From Muribaculaceae bacterium (lineage in GTDB: Bacteria; Pseudomonadota; Alphaproteobacteria; Rs-D84): 13,775 bases of DNA. A program made the translations under genes and the position numbers. Below, one piece after another: positions 1 through 12,100 of this stretch (the first letter of the stretch is position 1; the number at the start of each line of letters is the position of its first letter). A model generated the notes under the pieces. The model had not been told where the DNA came from and did not search any database. It worked only from the letters and a program-made list of their open reading frames with translations. The DNA lies in NCBI GenBank assembly GCA_023665245.1, contig JAMPEH010000048.1, positions 1-13,775 on the forward strand. The letters run 5' to 3'.

Positions 1-174
1 GTTGCGGGTATAGCCTACGCCGTTATTCTGGGTATCGGCGGTGTCCAGAGCCTCGCCGGTGCCCAGCTGGCCGTAGTCGTTCTTGCCCCAGGCCCAGACG
101 GTGCCGTCCGAGCGCAGCGCAACGGTAAAGTCGGTGCCCGAGGCCACCATAGGCACAGCCTTGGCCCCGTCGTC
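1..174 (-). repeat. RCC1 propeller 6, first blade (continues beyond window)
   Basis: Residues about 4534-4591. The strand MVASGTDFTVAL and core DGTVWAWGKNDYGQLGTG (61-114) form a complete consensus blade directly after Ig-like F. It is very close to the first blade of propeller 3 (8965-9018) in both protein and DNA. The reading frame is still open at position 1, so further blades are expected downstream. Confidence 0.88.
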
Positions 175-3100
175 CAGCACGGCCACCAGCACCGAGCCGG
201 AGTACACCTCCTCATTATCGGTGACGTTAAAGGTCACCGTGGCCCGGCCAAAGACCTCGTCGTCGGCGGGCTCGATGTGCCAAAGACCCTCGGCACTGCG
301 CCAGACCTTCACCACATCGGGGTTGGAGGACTGCATCATCACGTGGTTGCCAAAGACGTCCTTGACCTCGATGTCGCTATAGAGGTTGAAGCCCTTGTAG
401 TTGATCTCCAGCATCGCGCCCAAAGCCCAGTCCACTACATAGCTGTCGCCGTGGTTGAGGACCACCTCTTCCGGCGGCTTGTTGGAGGTCTCGGCGTTAT
501 AGGTAATGGTCTCGTTGGTAGCCGCCTTGTAGAGACTGGAGCGCTGGATCTCCAGGGACTTGTACGGCTTGGGACCGGTCTGGGTGGGATAGAGGGCCTG
601 GACGGCCTGGAAGTCACCCACCTGACTGCGGTTGCCTTCGCCCCAGATGAACTCATAGCCCTCCCAGTTGATAGCGCCGGAGTGGTTATAGCCCGCGCCC
701 ATGCCTTGGCTCTTAGCGAAGTAGCCGGTACGCACGGTGGTGTTCAGCAGCGCGGTGCCGTCGTTGGAGATGGACTTATAATAGACGAGCTCGCCGTCCA
801 TGTCCCGCATGGACATGTTGTTCTCGCCGTCCTTGACCCGCCACAGGGCGCGGTCCCGGGCGATCTTGTCGGTGCTCTTGTTTTCCTCGGTGACGCCCAT
901 CTGGCCGATGGTGTTGTCGCCCCAGGAGTAGATGTCGCCCTCCTCGGTATCCAGCAAGGAGAACATACCGCCGGCCTGGACGTGGCTGATGAGCAGCTTG
1001 CCCCGGCCCACGCCGGAGACGGTGACCACCTTATGGGTCATGCTGGCGGCATTGCTCCAATCCAGCGTAGCTGCCGCCTGGGTCATGTCGCCGCCGTGGT
1101 TGCAGATGTAATAGGTCCTCGTCACCTGCCCGGTGGCCTCGTTGACCTCCTTGGTGAAGAGCTGGTAGTCGATCTCCCGGCCGCAGACGGGACACATGAC
1201 CACGGACTTCAAGGTGATGTCCTTGGTGTAGAGCACGCCCTCTTCCCCATCGCGGAACTCGGCGTAGGCCCGGAGCATCTCCTCCATATCCTGCTCGTTG
1301 GGACTCATATCCGCCTTGGTGCGGCCATAGGTGGCATAGTACTCGGCCTCCAGGATGTAGATATTCTCGATGGCGTAGTCGCTGGCGGTGGCGTCGGTGT
1401 GCTCCACGGCCCCAGCATAACCCGCGGCCACCACGCCGGTATTCCGGCCCAGCTGCTCGGAGTTATTGTAGTTGGTGCCCCAGCTGTACACCTGGGCATT
1501 GACCAGATCGGCCTGACTCTGATACTTCGGGTTGGTGTCGTCGGTGACCAGATACTTGTCGTTGCGGTTCACCAGCTCATAGGTATCCACCAGCGCCAGC
1601 GCGTGGTTCTGGCCCATATCCAGCTCCACCACGCCCGAGCGGTTGGCGTTCTCGGCCAGGGCGGGATCGTCGTGATGGCCCAGCATGGTGCCCGCATTGA
1701 CCAGGTAGGAGTCCACATCGTTCTCCAGGGTCTCCTGGACCTTGCCGCCCACCAGCTTGTAGTCATCGTTGATGTTGTCCTTATAGGGATCGACAGGGTG
1801 CTTGGTATTGTCGTCGGGATCGGTGTAGATGAGGGAGGTAGTGCCCTGGGCGGTGTAGCCCGTACCGCTGGTGAGCACGCCCAGAGGACCGAGCACGCCC
1901 CGGCCAGTATTGTTGCCCAGGAGCTGCTTGGTGTTGGAGCCCCAGGCAAAGACCGTGCCGTCAGAGCGCAGGATCGCGGAGGTGCCATCGGTGGTGGAGG
2001 TGCCCGAAGCGCTGACGGAGATGGCGTTGGCCAGATAATAGCCATCACCCACGCTGCCGCCCTTGTAGAACACCCGCGGGGTCAGCGCGCGGTAAACGCC
2101 GTCGATGGCGGGACCGGCCTGATTGCGGTAAGTGTTGCCCCAAGCCAGCACCGTGCCGTCCTTCAGCAGCGCCAGGGAGTGGTCATAGCCCGTAGCCATA
2201 TCCACAACGCCGGTGAGGTAGCGCTCGGTGCCCAGAGTGACCCCCTCGGGCAGATCGGCGGCGGTGGCGTAGTTCTGACGGGTGTGGGTATCATAGTCCA
2301 CAGCGTACCAGCCATCGGCGCCGTCGGTATAGTAGCGGCGGTCGTCGCTGCCCATGACGTACCAGTAGGGGCTGTCCCCGGCCAGCACCCGGACGGGGTA
2401 CTTATACCGCTCGGTGTCGCCGCTGCCCAGCTGTCCATAGGAGTTGTAGCCCCAGGCGTACAGGTTGCCATAGGCGTCCAGAGCCAGCACGTGGCCGCCC
2501 ACGTCCCGGGCCTCCTTGTAGCTGCAGTTGACAGACATCTTGATGATGGCGGGGTTATAGTCCGTGCCCGTGCCCAGCTGGCCCCGGCCATTGACGCCGG
2601 CCACCTGGGTAGGCGTGATGATGAGCTCGGAGTCCACGTCGATGGTCTCTTCCTCCTCGGGCGGCTCCTTGCCGTCAAGCTGGACGGTGCCGAAGATGCC
2701 CGACTTCCGGATCGCCTCCAGGCGGCTGGTGTCGGTAACGGCCTGGGTGCCGCCGCCCTCGCCGGGCACTTCCGCCCGGGTGAGCTGGACGTTGACGTAC
2801 TTGAGGTTGCTCTCGGCGTACGGCGTGTTCTTATACGCGTCGTTGGTGAAGGACGCGGCCAGCATGGCGCCGGTGGTGTTGCCGTTGGCGTCAGCGGGCA
2901 CCACGCCGTCGAAGTTCAGCGTCTGCATCTTGGTCCCCGCCAAAGCGCCCACCACATTCGGCACGCTCACCGGGGTATCGGTGCTGTCTAGGCGGGTCGT
3001 GGTGCCGGTATCCACGATACGCACGACCTGATACCCCTCGGGGATGGTCAGGGTGGTGAACGCGCCGTCAGTGAACTGGTTGCCGGTGTTTCCGGGCAGG

Positions 3101-6100
3101 TAGTCTACGATGAACACGGGGATACTGGTGATCTTAGCCTGGGCCAGAGCCTGCACGGCGTCGTTGTCCAGCACCATGCTGTAATTGCTCTCCTTCAGCG
3201 TGGTGGGCAGGGTAAGATTGGTAGCGGCCTTGCCCGCGGCGGTGAGGCCGGTGATCACGACCACGACGGGATAGCGGTTGATGTAGGCGTTGGGATCGCT
3301 GGGATCGTTATAATCGCGCAGGAAGTCGATCATGGCCTGATAGAAGGCCACGGTATTGCGGTAGGGATCCAGCCGCTGCCGGGCGATCTGGTCCTCCACC
3401 CGGGCGGCCTCCACCCGCTGGGCCGCGTTCTTCAGGGCGTTGGCGTCCATAGCGGCCCGGGCGGCGTTAGCGGCGGCGATCGCCTGATTCAGCGGGCTAT
3501 CGGCACCGGTGATCCGCTCGTCCAGATCGCGCATGAGCTGGTCGGCGCTGGCGTGGACGCTGACCACGTCAGGCATAAGCATACCGCTGGCGCTATCGAA
3601 GTGCAGCAGGTACTCAAACTGCTCGCGCTCGCTGGCGGTGGTGGCGTCGCTGGGCACGGCGTTGGGATCCAGCTTGCCGCCCGCGCCGTAGAGGTCGTCC
3701 AGACGCTTCGCCACAGCGGCAAGGTCGGCGTCCAGCGCGCCCAGGTTGGAGATAAGGTCGCTGAAGTCAGCGGCGGAGGGTGCGTTCGTCATGCTCTCCA
3801 GATGGGCCCGCGTAGCGGTATACAGCGTCTGGCGGCGGGCGAGCTCGTCCAGCAGGTCACTACCGCCGGTCTCGTCGCCGTCAAAGATCAGGTTGGCCAC
3901 GTCGATGACGGGGTTGGCCGCGCCGGCGCTGGAATCGCCGCCGGAATAGTTGGTGCGAAGGGCACCGGCGGTGGCGATGATCAGGTCCCGGGCCGCGGCG
4001 GTCTGGGTCTCCACTTCCTTAATGGCGTTGATGAGCGCCAAACGCAGACCGGCCCAGTTGGCCTTGTCCATATCCTTTTGGGCCGTGCTGAACGCGCTGG
4101 CAGCGTCGGCAGCCTGCTTACGCAGGGTACCGGCCTGACTGGCATCGCCCATAGCGGCCTCGGCGTTGGCAATGGCCTCATCCATCTTACCCGGATTGTT
4201 CGCGATATAGGAGTCGGCGCGATAGTAGCCCCAGGTGAAGTAGTTGGCCGGGGACTCGGTCTCCTTCTGGACATCGTCATCGCTCTGGGTGGACAGGCCC
4301 AGGTTGCCGTTGAGGTTGTCGCCCCAGGCCCAGACGGTGCCGTTGCGCTTGATGGCGTAAGAGGTGTTGTACCCGGCGTAGACCTTCTCCACCGAGACGA
4401 TGGCGTCGCCGTCGGCGTTGGTGCCCTCGCCAAAGACGGTGACCCGGAAGGAGCCCCAATAGCCGTTGACCTTGTCGATGACCACCACCGTAGCGGTGCC
4501 AAAGCGGCTGTAGAGCTCGCCGTCAATGAGGCCGGTGGGCACGATCTGGGCGCCCACGGTCCGGGTGCCCGCAGCGTTGAGCACGGGCCGGATCTGGACG
4601 ATGGACTCATCGCTGGAGAAGAACGTGAACCGATCGGCGTAGTCCTCCTCATAGGTGTGGTCGTCACTCTGGTTGGTCTCGCCGGTGATCTTGGCGATCT
4701 CCGCGTCGCGGACGGTCTTATCCCAGTGGAGGTTATAGCCCTTATACATCTCCTCCACGATGGAGGCGCTGTCAATGGTGAGCACCTGGGTCTGGGTCAT
4801 GTGCACATCCACAGGCAGCTCGCCCATGTAAATGCCCTTGTCAGCGTGGACATCGCCCACCTTCTCGTCGGTAACGGCCTCGGGGGCGAAGAACTGGCTC
4901 CGGCCCCGGGTCTCGCTGGCGGGATTGGCGAGGATGTTGGCCTGCTCGTCGCTATTGTACGCGTGCTTATCCTGGACCTCGTGCCAGGCCACATCCGCGC
5001 CGGACAGCGTACCGGTAGTGATCTGCAGCAGATTGGCCGCCCGCGCGCCCACCAGCGCCAGAGAGCTGATGCACACGCCGTCGCCCCGCTCGGTGCCGCC
5101 GGTGAGGAGGTTACCCGTCTGGCCGTTGACATTGGAGCCCGCGCCGTAGACGTAGCCGTCCTCGGTGAGGACGAAGAGGGTATTCTCGCCGCCGGTGATG
5201 GCGGTGACGTGGTTGATGTAGTTGACACCCGCGGTGGTGGCATAGGGGCCCTCGCCGCTGCGGATGCGGGTCACGTCGCTAGTAGTGGCGGTGGCCCCTT
5301 CGGTGACCGCATAGCCCGTGGAGGTATACCAGCTGTTGCTGGAGTTGGTACCAACGCCGTCGCCCCGGGCCCCGGCGAACTTGGCGCCCCAGGCGTAGGC
5401 CGAGCCATCGCTGGCCATGGCGTAGCTGGCGTGGGCCCCGGCGGAGACGCCGGTGATACGGGCCGTACCGGCCTTGAGCGCCTCGCTCCCGGCCACGGCG
5501 GCCACATCCACCTTCACCGGCAGGCTGTGGTTTTCGAAGTTGCCGTTGAAGTAGGTGTTCTGATTGATGTAAGTCTGGCCCCAGGTGTACACATCCCCCG
5601 TGGCGCTGAGAGCCAGCGCGTGGCCCTCCCCGGCGGCGATGTCCACAATGCCGCCCAAGGGCAGGTTATAGGTGACGTTGTCGGTGCCGTCGCTGCGCTC
5701 CACCAGGGTGGGCACGTAGCGGTCCAGACGGTCAGACTGCTTGGTCTTGCCGTTGCCGCCGTACTCGACGCCCTGGCCCAGCTGCGCCAGATCGTTGCGG
5801 CCCCAGGCGTAGAGCGTGCCGTCGCTGCGCAGAGCCAGGGTGAAGTAGTCCCCGGCCTCCACGGCCACGATGTGGTCCAGATAGCGGTAGCCCACATTGG
5901 CGCTGATCCCCCGGACGGCGGCCTCGCCGCGCACCACGTGGACGGGGGTAGCGGAGCTATCCCGGGCGGACAGGCTGGCCGACTGGCTGACCATCTTGTT
6001 GTAGAAGCTGGCGCCGTAGAGATAGTTGTAGTTATAGTACCGGGTATCCCGGCAATCGCTGTAGCTCCAGCTCCAGCTCCACTTGTCGGTGTTGGCCGCG

Positions 6101-9100
6101 CCATAGGTGGCGGCGTCCCGGCCCAGCTGGCCGAAGCCGTCGTTGCCCCAGGTCCAGACCGTGCCGTTGGAGTCCAGCGCCACCGCGTGGTCGCGTCCGG
6201 CGGCGATGGAGACGATGACCACCCGGTCGGAGACCACGCCGTTCTCGGCGGTATCCACCGCGTCGCTGGCGGGGGTGGCGGGATAACCGGTGGCGTCGGA
6301 GATATAGTCCTCGTCGTAGCTCTTAGAGAAGTCGATACGCACGGGGGTCAGCACATAGCCGCTGGCGCTGCCGGTGACCACGATGCCCCGGCCCCAGCCC
6401 CAGACATTGCCCCACATGTCGAGAGCCAGCGTGTAGTCCTCACCGGCGGAGACCTCCACGATGTGGTGCAGCGCCGTACCCGTGCTCTCCAGCGTATCCC
6501 GGTCCAGCACAGTGTCGTTGGTCTCGTCGGCGTCGCCATGGTCGCAGACGTAGGTATAGGGCGCGCCCAGGATGTCGTTGCCCGCGCCGTCCTGGCCCAA
6601 CACGCTGGGCTGGAAGGCAGAGGCGGGGATAAGCTCGTCACAAGTCGGGCAGTAGTAATAGACCTCCTGCTCGCCGCGAGAGACGGGCACGGGGTAGCTG
6701 TAGGAGTTCACCTGGCCGTCGCCCAGCTGACCCACCGAGCCTTCGCCCCAGGTCCAGACGGTACCGTCGGCCTTCAGCGAGACGGTGTGGTCGTCCTGGG
6801 AATCAATGGCGGGGGTGGCCACGTCGGCGCGCGCGCGCTGCTCGTGGGTGATGTCGCTATTCTGGCGGGAGACCACCATCTTGAGGAGCATGGTGTAGCT
6901 CTGGCCGTAGGGATCGGTGTAGGTGATGGACACCATGGTGGAGCCCATGGTGGTGCGGCTGGGCGTAAAGACCACCGCGCCGCTGGCGTCGTCGGCCACC
7001 AGTCGGCCCATGCGGCCATCCACCACATTGAGGGTGAGCTGGCTGGGCACGGCGAGGCTGTCAAAGACGCCCTGGTCATTGCGGTCGTAGAGGTCGAAGC
7101 CGGACAGATACTGCCGCTTGATGTCGGCCAGGGCCACCACCGCGGTCTGGTTGTCGTTGAGACGGATGACCTCGGTACCGGCAGGATAGATCTCGCTGCT
7201 CACCAAAGTGGTGCCCAGCGCGTCGTAGGTGTTCACGGTGACGAACGCGCCCTGATCGTCGTCGATCATCATCAGGGTGTGCTCCACCTCGCCCACCCGG
7301 ACGGGATAATCCCGGGTGACAGTAAGGGCGGTCTGACCCAGCTCACCGGCCTGGAGATTGGCGGCATTATACTCGCTGTTGCTCCAAGCGCCGCCGGAGG
7401 CCAAAGAGTCGTCCTTGAAGCCGTTATAGACATAGCTGCCGCTGCCGGCGGTCCGGTCGGTGATATTCTGGCCCAGCTTCCAATCGTTGTTCTGGCCCCA
7501 GCCCCAGACCGTGCCGTCGTCCTTGAGGGCGATGACGTGGTGGTACTTGGTGTCGGCGGTGCGGATACCAGCGAGGTACTGCGTATAATTCACGTTGCCC
7601 GCGCCGTCAGGCGTGTAGTCGCCCGACTCGCCCGCCAGCGTGCGGGTGGGCACGATATTCTCCGCGTTCAGGCTCTGGAGGGTCTGGGCGGTGGAGTTCA
7701 CCGCCGTCAGGCCCAGCTCGCCATAGTTATTGTAGCCCCAGGCCCACATCTGGCCCTGGTCATCCAGGGCGTAGCTCTGATACTCCCCGGCGTAGACGGC
7801 GGTGAGGATGATGTTGCGGTCGCTGATGTCCAGGGTGGAGCCGAACCAGTTGTGGCTGGCGTTCCACCAATCCTGGCTGGGCACGTTGTCCTCCTCGGGC
7901 ACAGGCCCGGCCAGCACCCGCACAGGCGTCAGGGAGCTATAATTATAGTACGCGCTGTTGGTAAGGCGCTCGCCATCGCCAAACTGGTCCATATTCCAGG
8001 CGCCCAGCTGGCCGTAGTAGTTGTCGCCGGTGGTGTAGATCTCGCTGCGGACCTTCCCGGCGTCGGCGCCCTGGCCGTCAATACGCACCAGCACCAGGGT
8101 ATGGTTGAGGCCGGCGGCTACCATGTATGCGTTACGCAGGTAGTCGTCGGTGGTCATGTCGCTCATTCCGGCGTGCATCAGCACGGGCAGACCCCGGCTC
8201 TGGGTAGTACCGTCGCCCAGCTGGCCGAAGTTGTTGAGGCCCCAACCCAGCACGTAGCCGTCGTTGCGGATGGCGAAGGAGTTATAGTACCCGGCATAGA
8301 TGTCCACGATGGAGCCCAGATAGTCGGTATCCGACGCGCTCTCGCCCTTGAGGACCCGGCGAGGCTGGACCACGTAGTTATTGCCCGGGGTATCGTCGTT
8401 GATGCTGGTGCCCTGGCCCAGCTGGAAGGTGTTGTACCAAGTACCATTCAGATACGCGCCGTTGGCGCCCCAGCTCCAGACCTCGCCGCCGGTGTAGCTG
8501 ACGGTGACGTTCTCGCCGGATTCGGTGTAGCTATAGTTGGCGACCTCCATACCCCGAGTCAGAGCCAGGGTGTGGTTATACCCGGCGGCCACCGTGGTGA
8601 TGAAGGGCTGAGCGGCCAGAGGCTTGCCATCCTCGCCGGTAAAGACCACCTGCATGGCGTAGTTGGTCTTGTAGGGCACGCTGTGGTCGATGACGGGCAC
8701 GTCATTGCCCTGGGCGTCGGTCTCATAGACGGTGTTGCCGTCCAGATCGGTCTTGTAGGTAGCCGCGCTGGCGTAACCCAGCTGGCCGTAGGTGTTGTCG
8801 CCGGTGGTGTAGACCTTGCCGTTCTTGTCCACCATCACCAGATGGTTGGCGCCCGCGGCGATGGCAACGATGTCGTAGAGGTACGTGCGCCAGACCTTGC
8901 CGTCGGCGCGCAGATTCTCCACCTGCACCTGGGTGGGCATGGTGCGGGTGGTGGTAGTGCCGTCGCCCAACTGGCCGTAGTCATTGTTGCCCCAGGCCCA
9001 CACTGTACCGTCAGAGCGCAGCGCGGCGGAGAAGTTGAGGCCGGTGGCCACCATGGGCGCCACCATCATGGAGCCCTGGACCTTCTGGGTGACCGTCAAA

Positions 9101-12100
9101 CGCATAGAGCCGGTGTGGCCGGAGACGCCGTTGGTGACCCGGATCATGGTCTCGCCGTACTTACCCTCCACCGGGGTCATGGTAGCCACCGCGCCGCTGG
9201 TGCCCACGGTGGCGACAGTGGTATCGCCGGAGGTCCACTGCATAGCGCCCACATTCACGTCCGCCTCCCGGAGGACCATGGAGCGGCTATTGACCAGCAG
9301 GTTGAAGCCGGACAGGAACACCTCCACCAGGGCGGGCTTGTTGGCCTGGTCGCTATAATCCACCCGGGCGATCTCGTTCTCGGCGATGGTGAGCTGGCTC
9401 ACCACGCCCTCGCCATCCACGCCCAGGAAGCCGTTGACACCCAGGTTGGTGGTGCCGCAGGCCCCCGCGGCGATGGTGCCGATGGTAGCGTCGTTGGCGT
9501 CCACGTTCACCACGCTGGCGTCCACCACCGCGTGGCACACGTCGCACTGATACTCGCCGCCGATCAACGTCACGGTAGTGCCGTGGCACACCCCGGCGTT
9601 CACGTTGCCGTTCTGGGTAGCGCCGTCAGCGGGGTCAAAGATGACCTCGCGGGCCAGGGTCTCGGTCCCACCGTCCACGGTGTAGACCTGGGCCCGGTAG
9701 ATGGCCATACCCTTGCTCTCCAGCGCGCCCACCTGGACGGGAGTATCGGTGATAAAGCCATTGTTGGCGGAGGTCACGTCCTCGTAGACCGTGGCCGCGC
9801 CCAGCTTATAATTCTCGTTGGAGCCGGCGGCGAAGGCGAAGCCGTCGTTACGCAGCAGCAGCGAGTGGGTCACGCCCGCGTCCACCGCCAGCACGCCCTG
9901 GAACACGGTCTCGGCAGCGGTGTTGAAGCTGTCGCCCCGGGCCACGGGAGCGGCGGCGCGGACATAGTAGGCGTCGTTTTGCTCATTCCAGTCGCCCGTA
10001 GCCTCGCCGTTGGCACCGGCAGAGGTATTGGTGTGGGTGCTGTTGTCCCAGCCCGCGCCGGTCTGGCCGCTGGCGTTGAGACCCCAGGCGTACACCTGGC
10101 CCTTATCCTCCAGGACCGCCAAGCCGTGGTACTCGCCCAGGCTCACATAGCTCACCCCGGACAGCTCCCGGCCGTCGGCGGTGCGAACCAGGGTGGGCTG
10201 GGCCACGGACCAGTAGTTCACGTGGCCGAGATTGGAGCGCACCAGCACAGGCGTCGCCTGGGCCACGCCGCCGGTGGGAATGGTCTTGAGTGCCGCGTCG
10301 GGATCGGCCGCGCTCAGATCGGCGCGGTAGCCCTCGGTGACGTAGTAGTCGGAAACACCCGCGTCATAGTAGCGGTTAGAACCCCAGGTGTAGACCTGTC
10401 CGCCCACGGTGACGGCGGCGGAGGTATAGCCACCGGCGGAGATGGACTTGATGCCCCGGAGCACCGTGCTGCTGGCGGGAGCGTTGCGGATCACATCGCC
10501 CATCACAGGCACCGTCACCATCGCCGCCACCAGCGCGGCGATGTCGTCGTCGGTGAGGGTGACCTCCGTGTCGTCGCTGACCTGATAGTAGGCCGCGCCG
10601 TCCTGATAGAGCTTCACCCCGGCGTTATCCCAGACAAGGAAGCCATTGTGGGTTTCCTGGACCTGCTGGGTGCCGGTCTGGAGGCTGGTCTGCCGGACCA
10701 CATCCAGATAGGCGTACTGATAGCTGCCACCCAGCGAGACCATCACCAGTTCCTTCTGGGCGATCCCAGTCCAATCCTCCACCACCACGGCGGCGGGGTC
10801 GGCACGGTACAGATCCAGCTTAGGGATGAGGTAGTCGGCGTTGATATGGGTCCGGGCGGTGGACCAGGAGGCGGCGGGACTGCTGGCCACGAAGGTCTTA
10901 CCCGTGTGGGAGTCCACCATATCCAGGGTGGTGTCCCCGGTCCGGGCGCGCTGGGCCCCGGCGCCCAACTGGCCGTTGGTATTGGCACCCCAGGTATACA
11001 CCGTACCGCCGGCACTCTCGTCATACTGGCCCAGCAGCATGAAGTGCTCCGCGCCCACATCCACCTGATGGATGACGCCGATGTCAGCGGGCAGGTTCAC
11101 CAGATTGGTGTTGTCCAGCGTGGTATTCACGCCATTGACCCGCTGGGTGTGGGCCCCGGCGGGATCGCCCTCCACCGTGATGACCCGGCCATCGGTGGTA
11201 AGGACGATGATATTGTTGTCAAACGCCTTGACCTGGGCCACCTTGGCGGCAATGTCGTTGCCGTTCAGGTCTGTCACCATAGCGGGCTCCGTGCCGAAGT
11301 AGTTGCCCCAGGCCCAGAGCGTGTCATTCTCATCCACCGCCAGAGTGAAGGTGGACCCCGCGGCGATAGCCCGGAACTTCACGGCGTTGCCCGCGGCGTC
11401 CAGGACCTCCAGCTGGAAGGGATACTCCTGATAATTGGGGTTATAGAGCCCGCTCTTGCCCAGCTGGCCGCTGGTATTGCTGCCCCAGAGCCACAGCTTG
11501 CCGTCCTGGCTCAGAGCCACGGAGTGGTTCCGCCCAGCCACCACCGCGGCGGTGGTGGTAGCGGCGTTCTCCATGACGGTGATACGGGTCACGCCCACAG
11601 CCAGCACCGTGACGCCGTCGGCGGCGTAGACGGTCATGATGAGCTCAGTGGAGCCATACTTGTCGCCCACGGGCTTGATGGTAACCGTGCCGTCAGCGCT
11701 GACCACCTGGCCATAGCCGTTTACGGTGTAGTCAAAGTGGGCGATGGTGTAGTCGGTAAGGCGGTAACGCACCGTCGCGCCAGCGGGCAGCTCGGTGTAG
11801 TAGGCGTCGCGATAGAGGTTGAAGCCCGCGCTCTGCTGGAGCTTGATGGCGGCGTTATTCGCGCCAGGATCGATGGTCATGACATCGTTTTTGCCCAGGG
11901 TCACGAAGTCGGGCATCATGTTGCCCGCAGTCAGGGCATAGTGGACGCTGCGGCCGCCGGAGATCTGCACGTCCGCGGGCTTGACCGACAGGGTGTTCCC
12001 CGCCCCAGCCTGGACCGGCAGATTCTTAGAGTCCCTGGTGGCGTCGCCCAACTGGCCGTTGGTGCCCCGGCCCACGGTGTAGACGGTGCCGTCCGTCTTG

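Larger units (their letters stand above)
5041..6867 (-). repeat. RCC1 propeller 4 (seven blades)
   Basis: Residues about 2303-2911. Blade cores lie at 6721-6774 (DGTVWTWGEGSVGQLG), 6370-6420, 6121-6174, 5776-5829, 5542-5607, 5362-5415 and 5113-5166. Blade two ends in RGIVVTG and lacks QLG. Blade five (YTWGQTYINQNTYFNG) also lacks it. The preceding strands (IVEVSAGEDYTLAL, IVSIAAGRDHAVAL, IVDIAAGEGHALAL) are the most regular in the window. A CxxC loop sits between blades one and two, and an aromatic-rich loop between blades three and four. Confidence 0.9.

Noticed and set aside
277..2991. Plus-strand open frame of about 900 codons starting at a GTG
   Set aside because: It is exactly codon-aligned and antisense to the RCC1 frame. 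Its translation is a low-complexity mix of Val, Gly, Leu, His and Ala with no domain, while the minus strand in the same stretch encodes clear RCC1 and Ig-like motifs. It is open only because the gene avoids TTA, CTA and TCA codons.
3220..3249. Walker A-like string GLTAAGKAAT
   Set aside because: The residue after the Lys is Ala instead of Ser or Thr, no Walker B motif follows, and the surroundings are beta-rich surface-type sequence, so an ATPase is unlikely.
3981..4775. Minus-strand open frame of 264 codons in another frame
   Set aside because: The product is a biased Arg/Pro/Ser/Thr/Ala string, typical of a GC-rich shadow frame. The RCC1 frame runs straight through the same bases with Ig-like, blade and helical motifs. 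Smaller shadows of the same type occur throughout the window.
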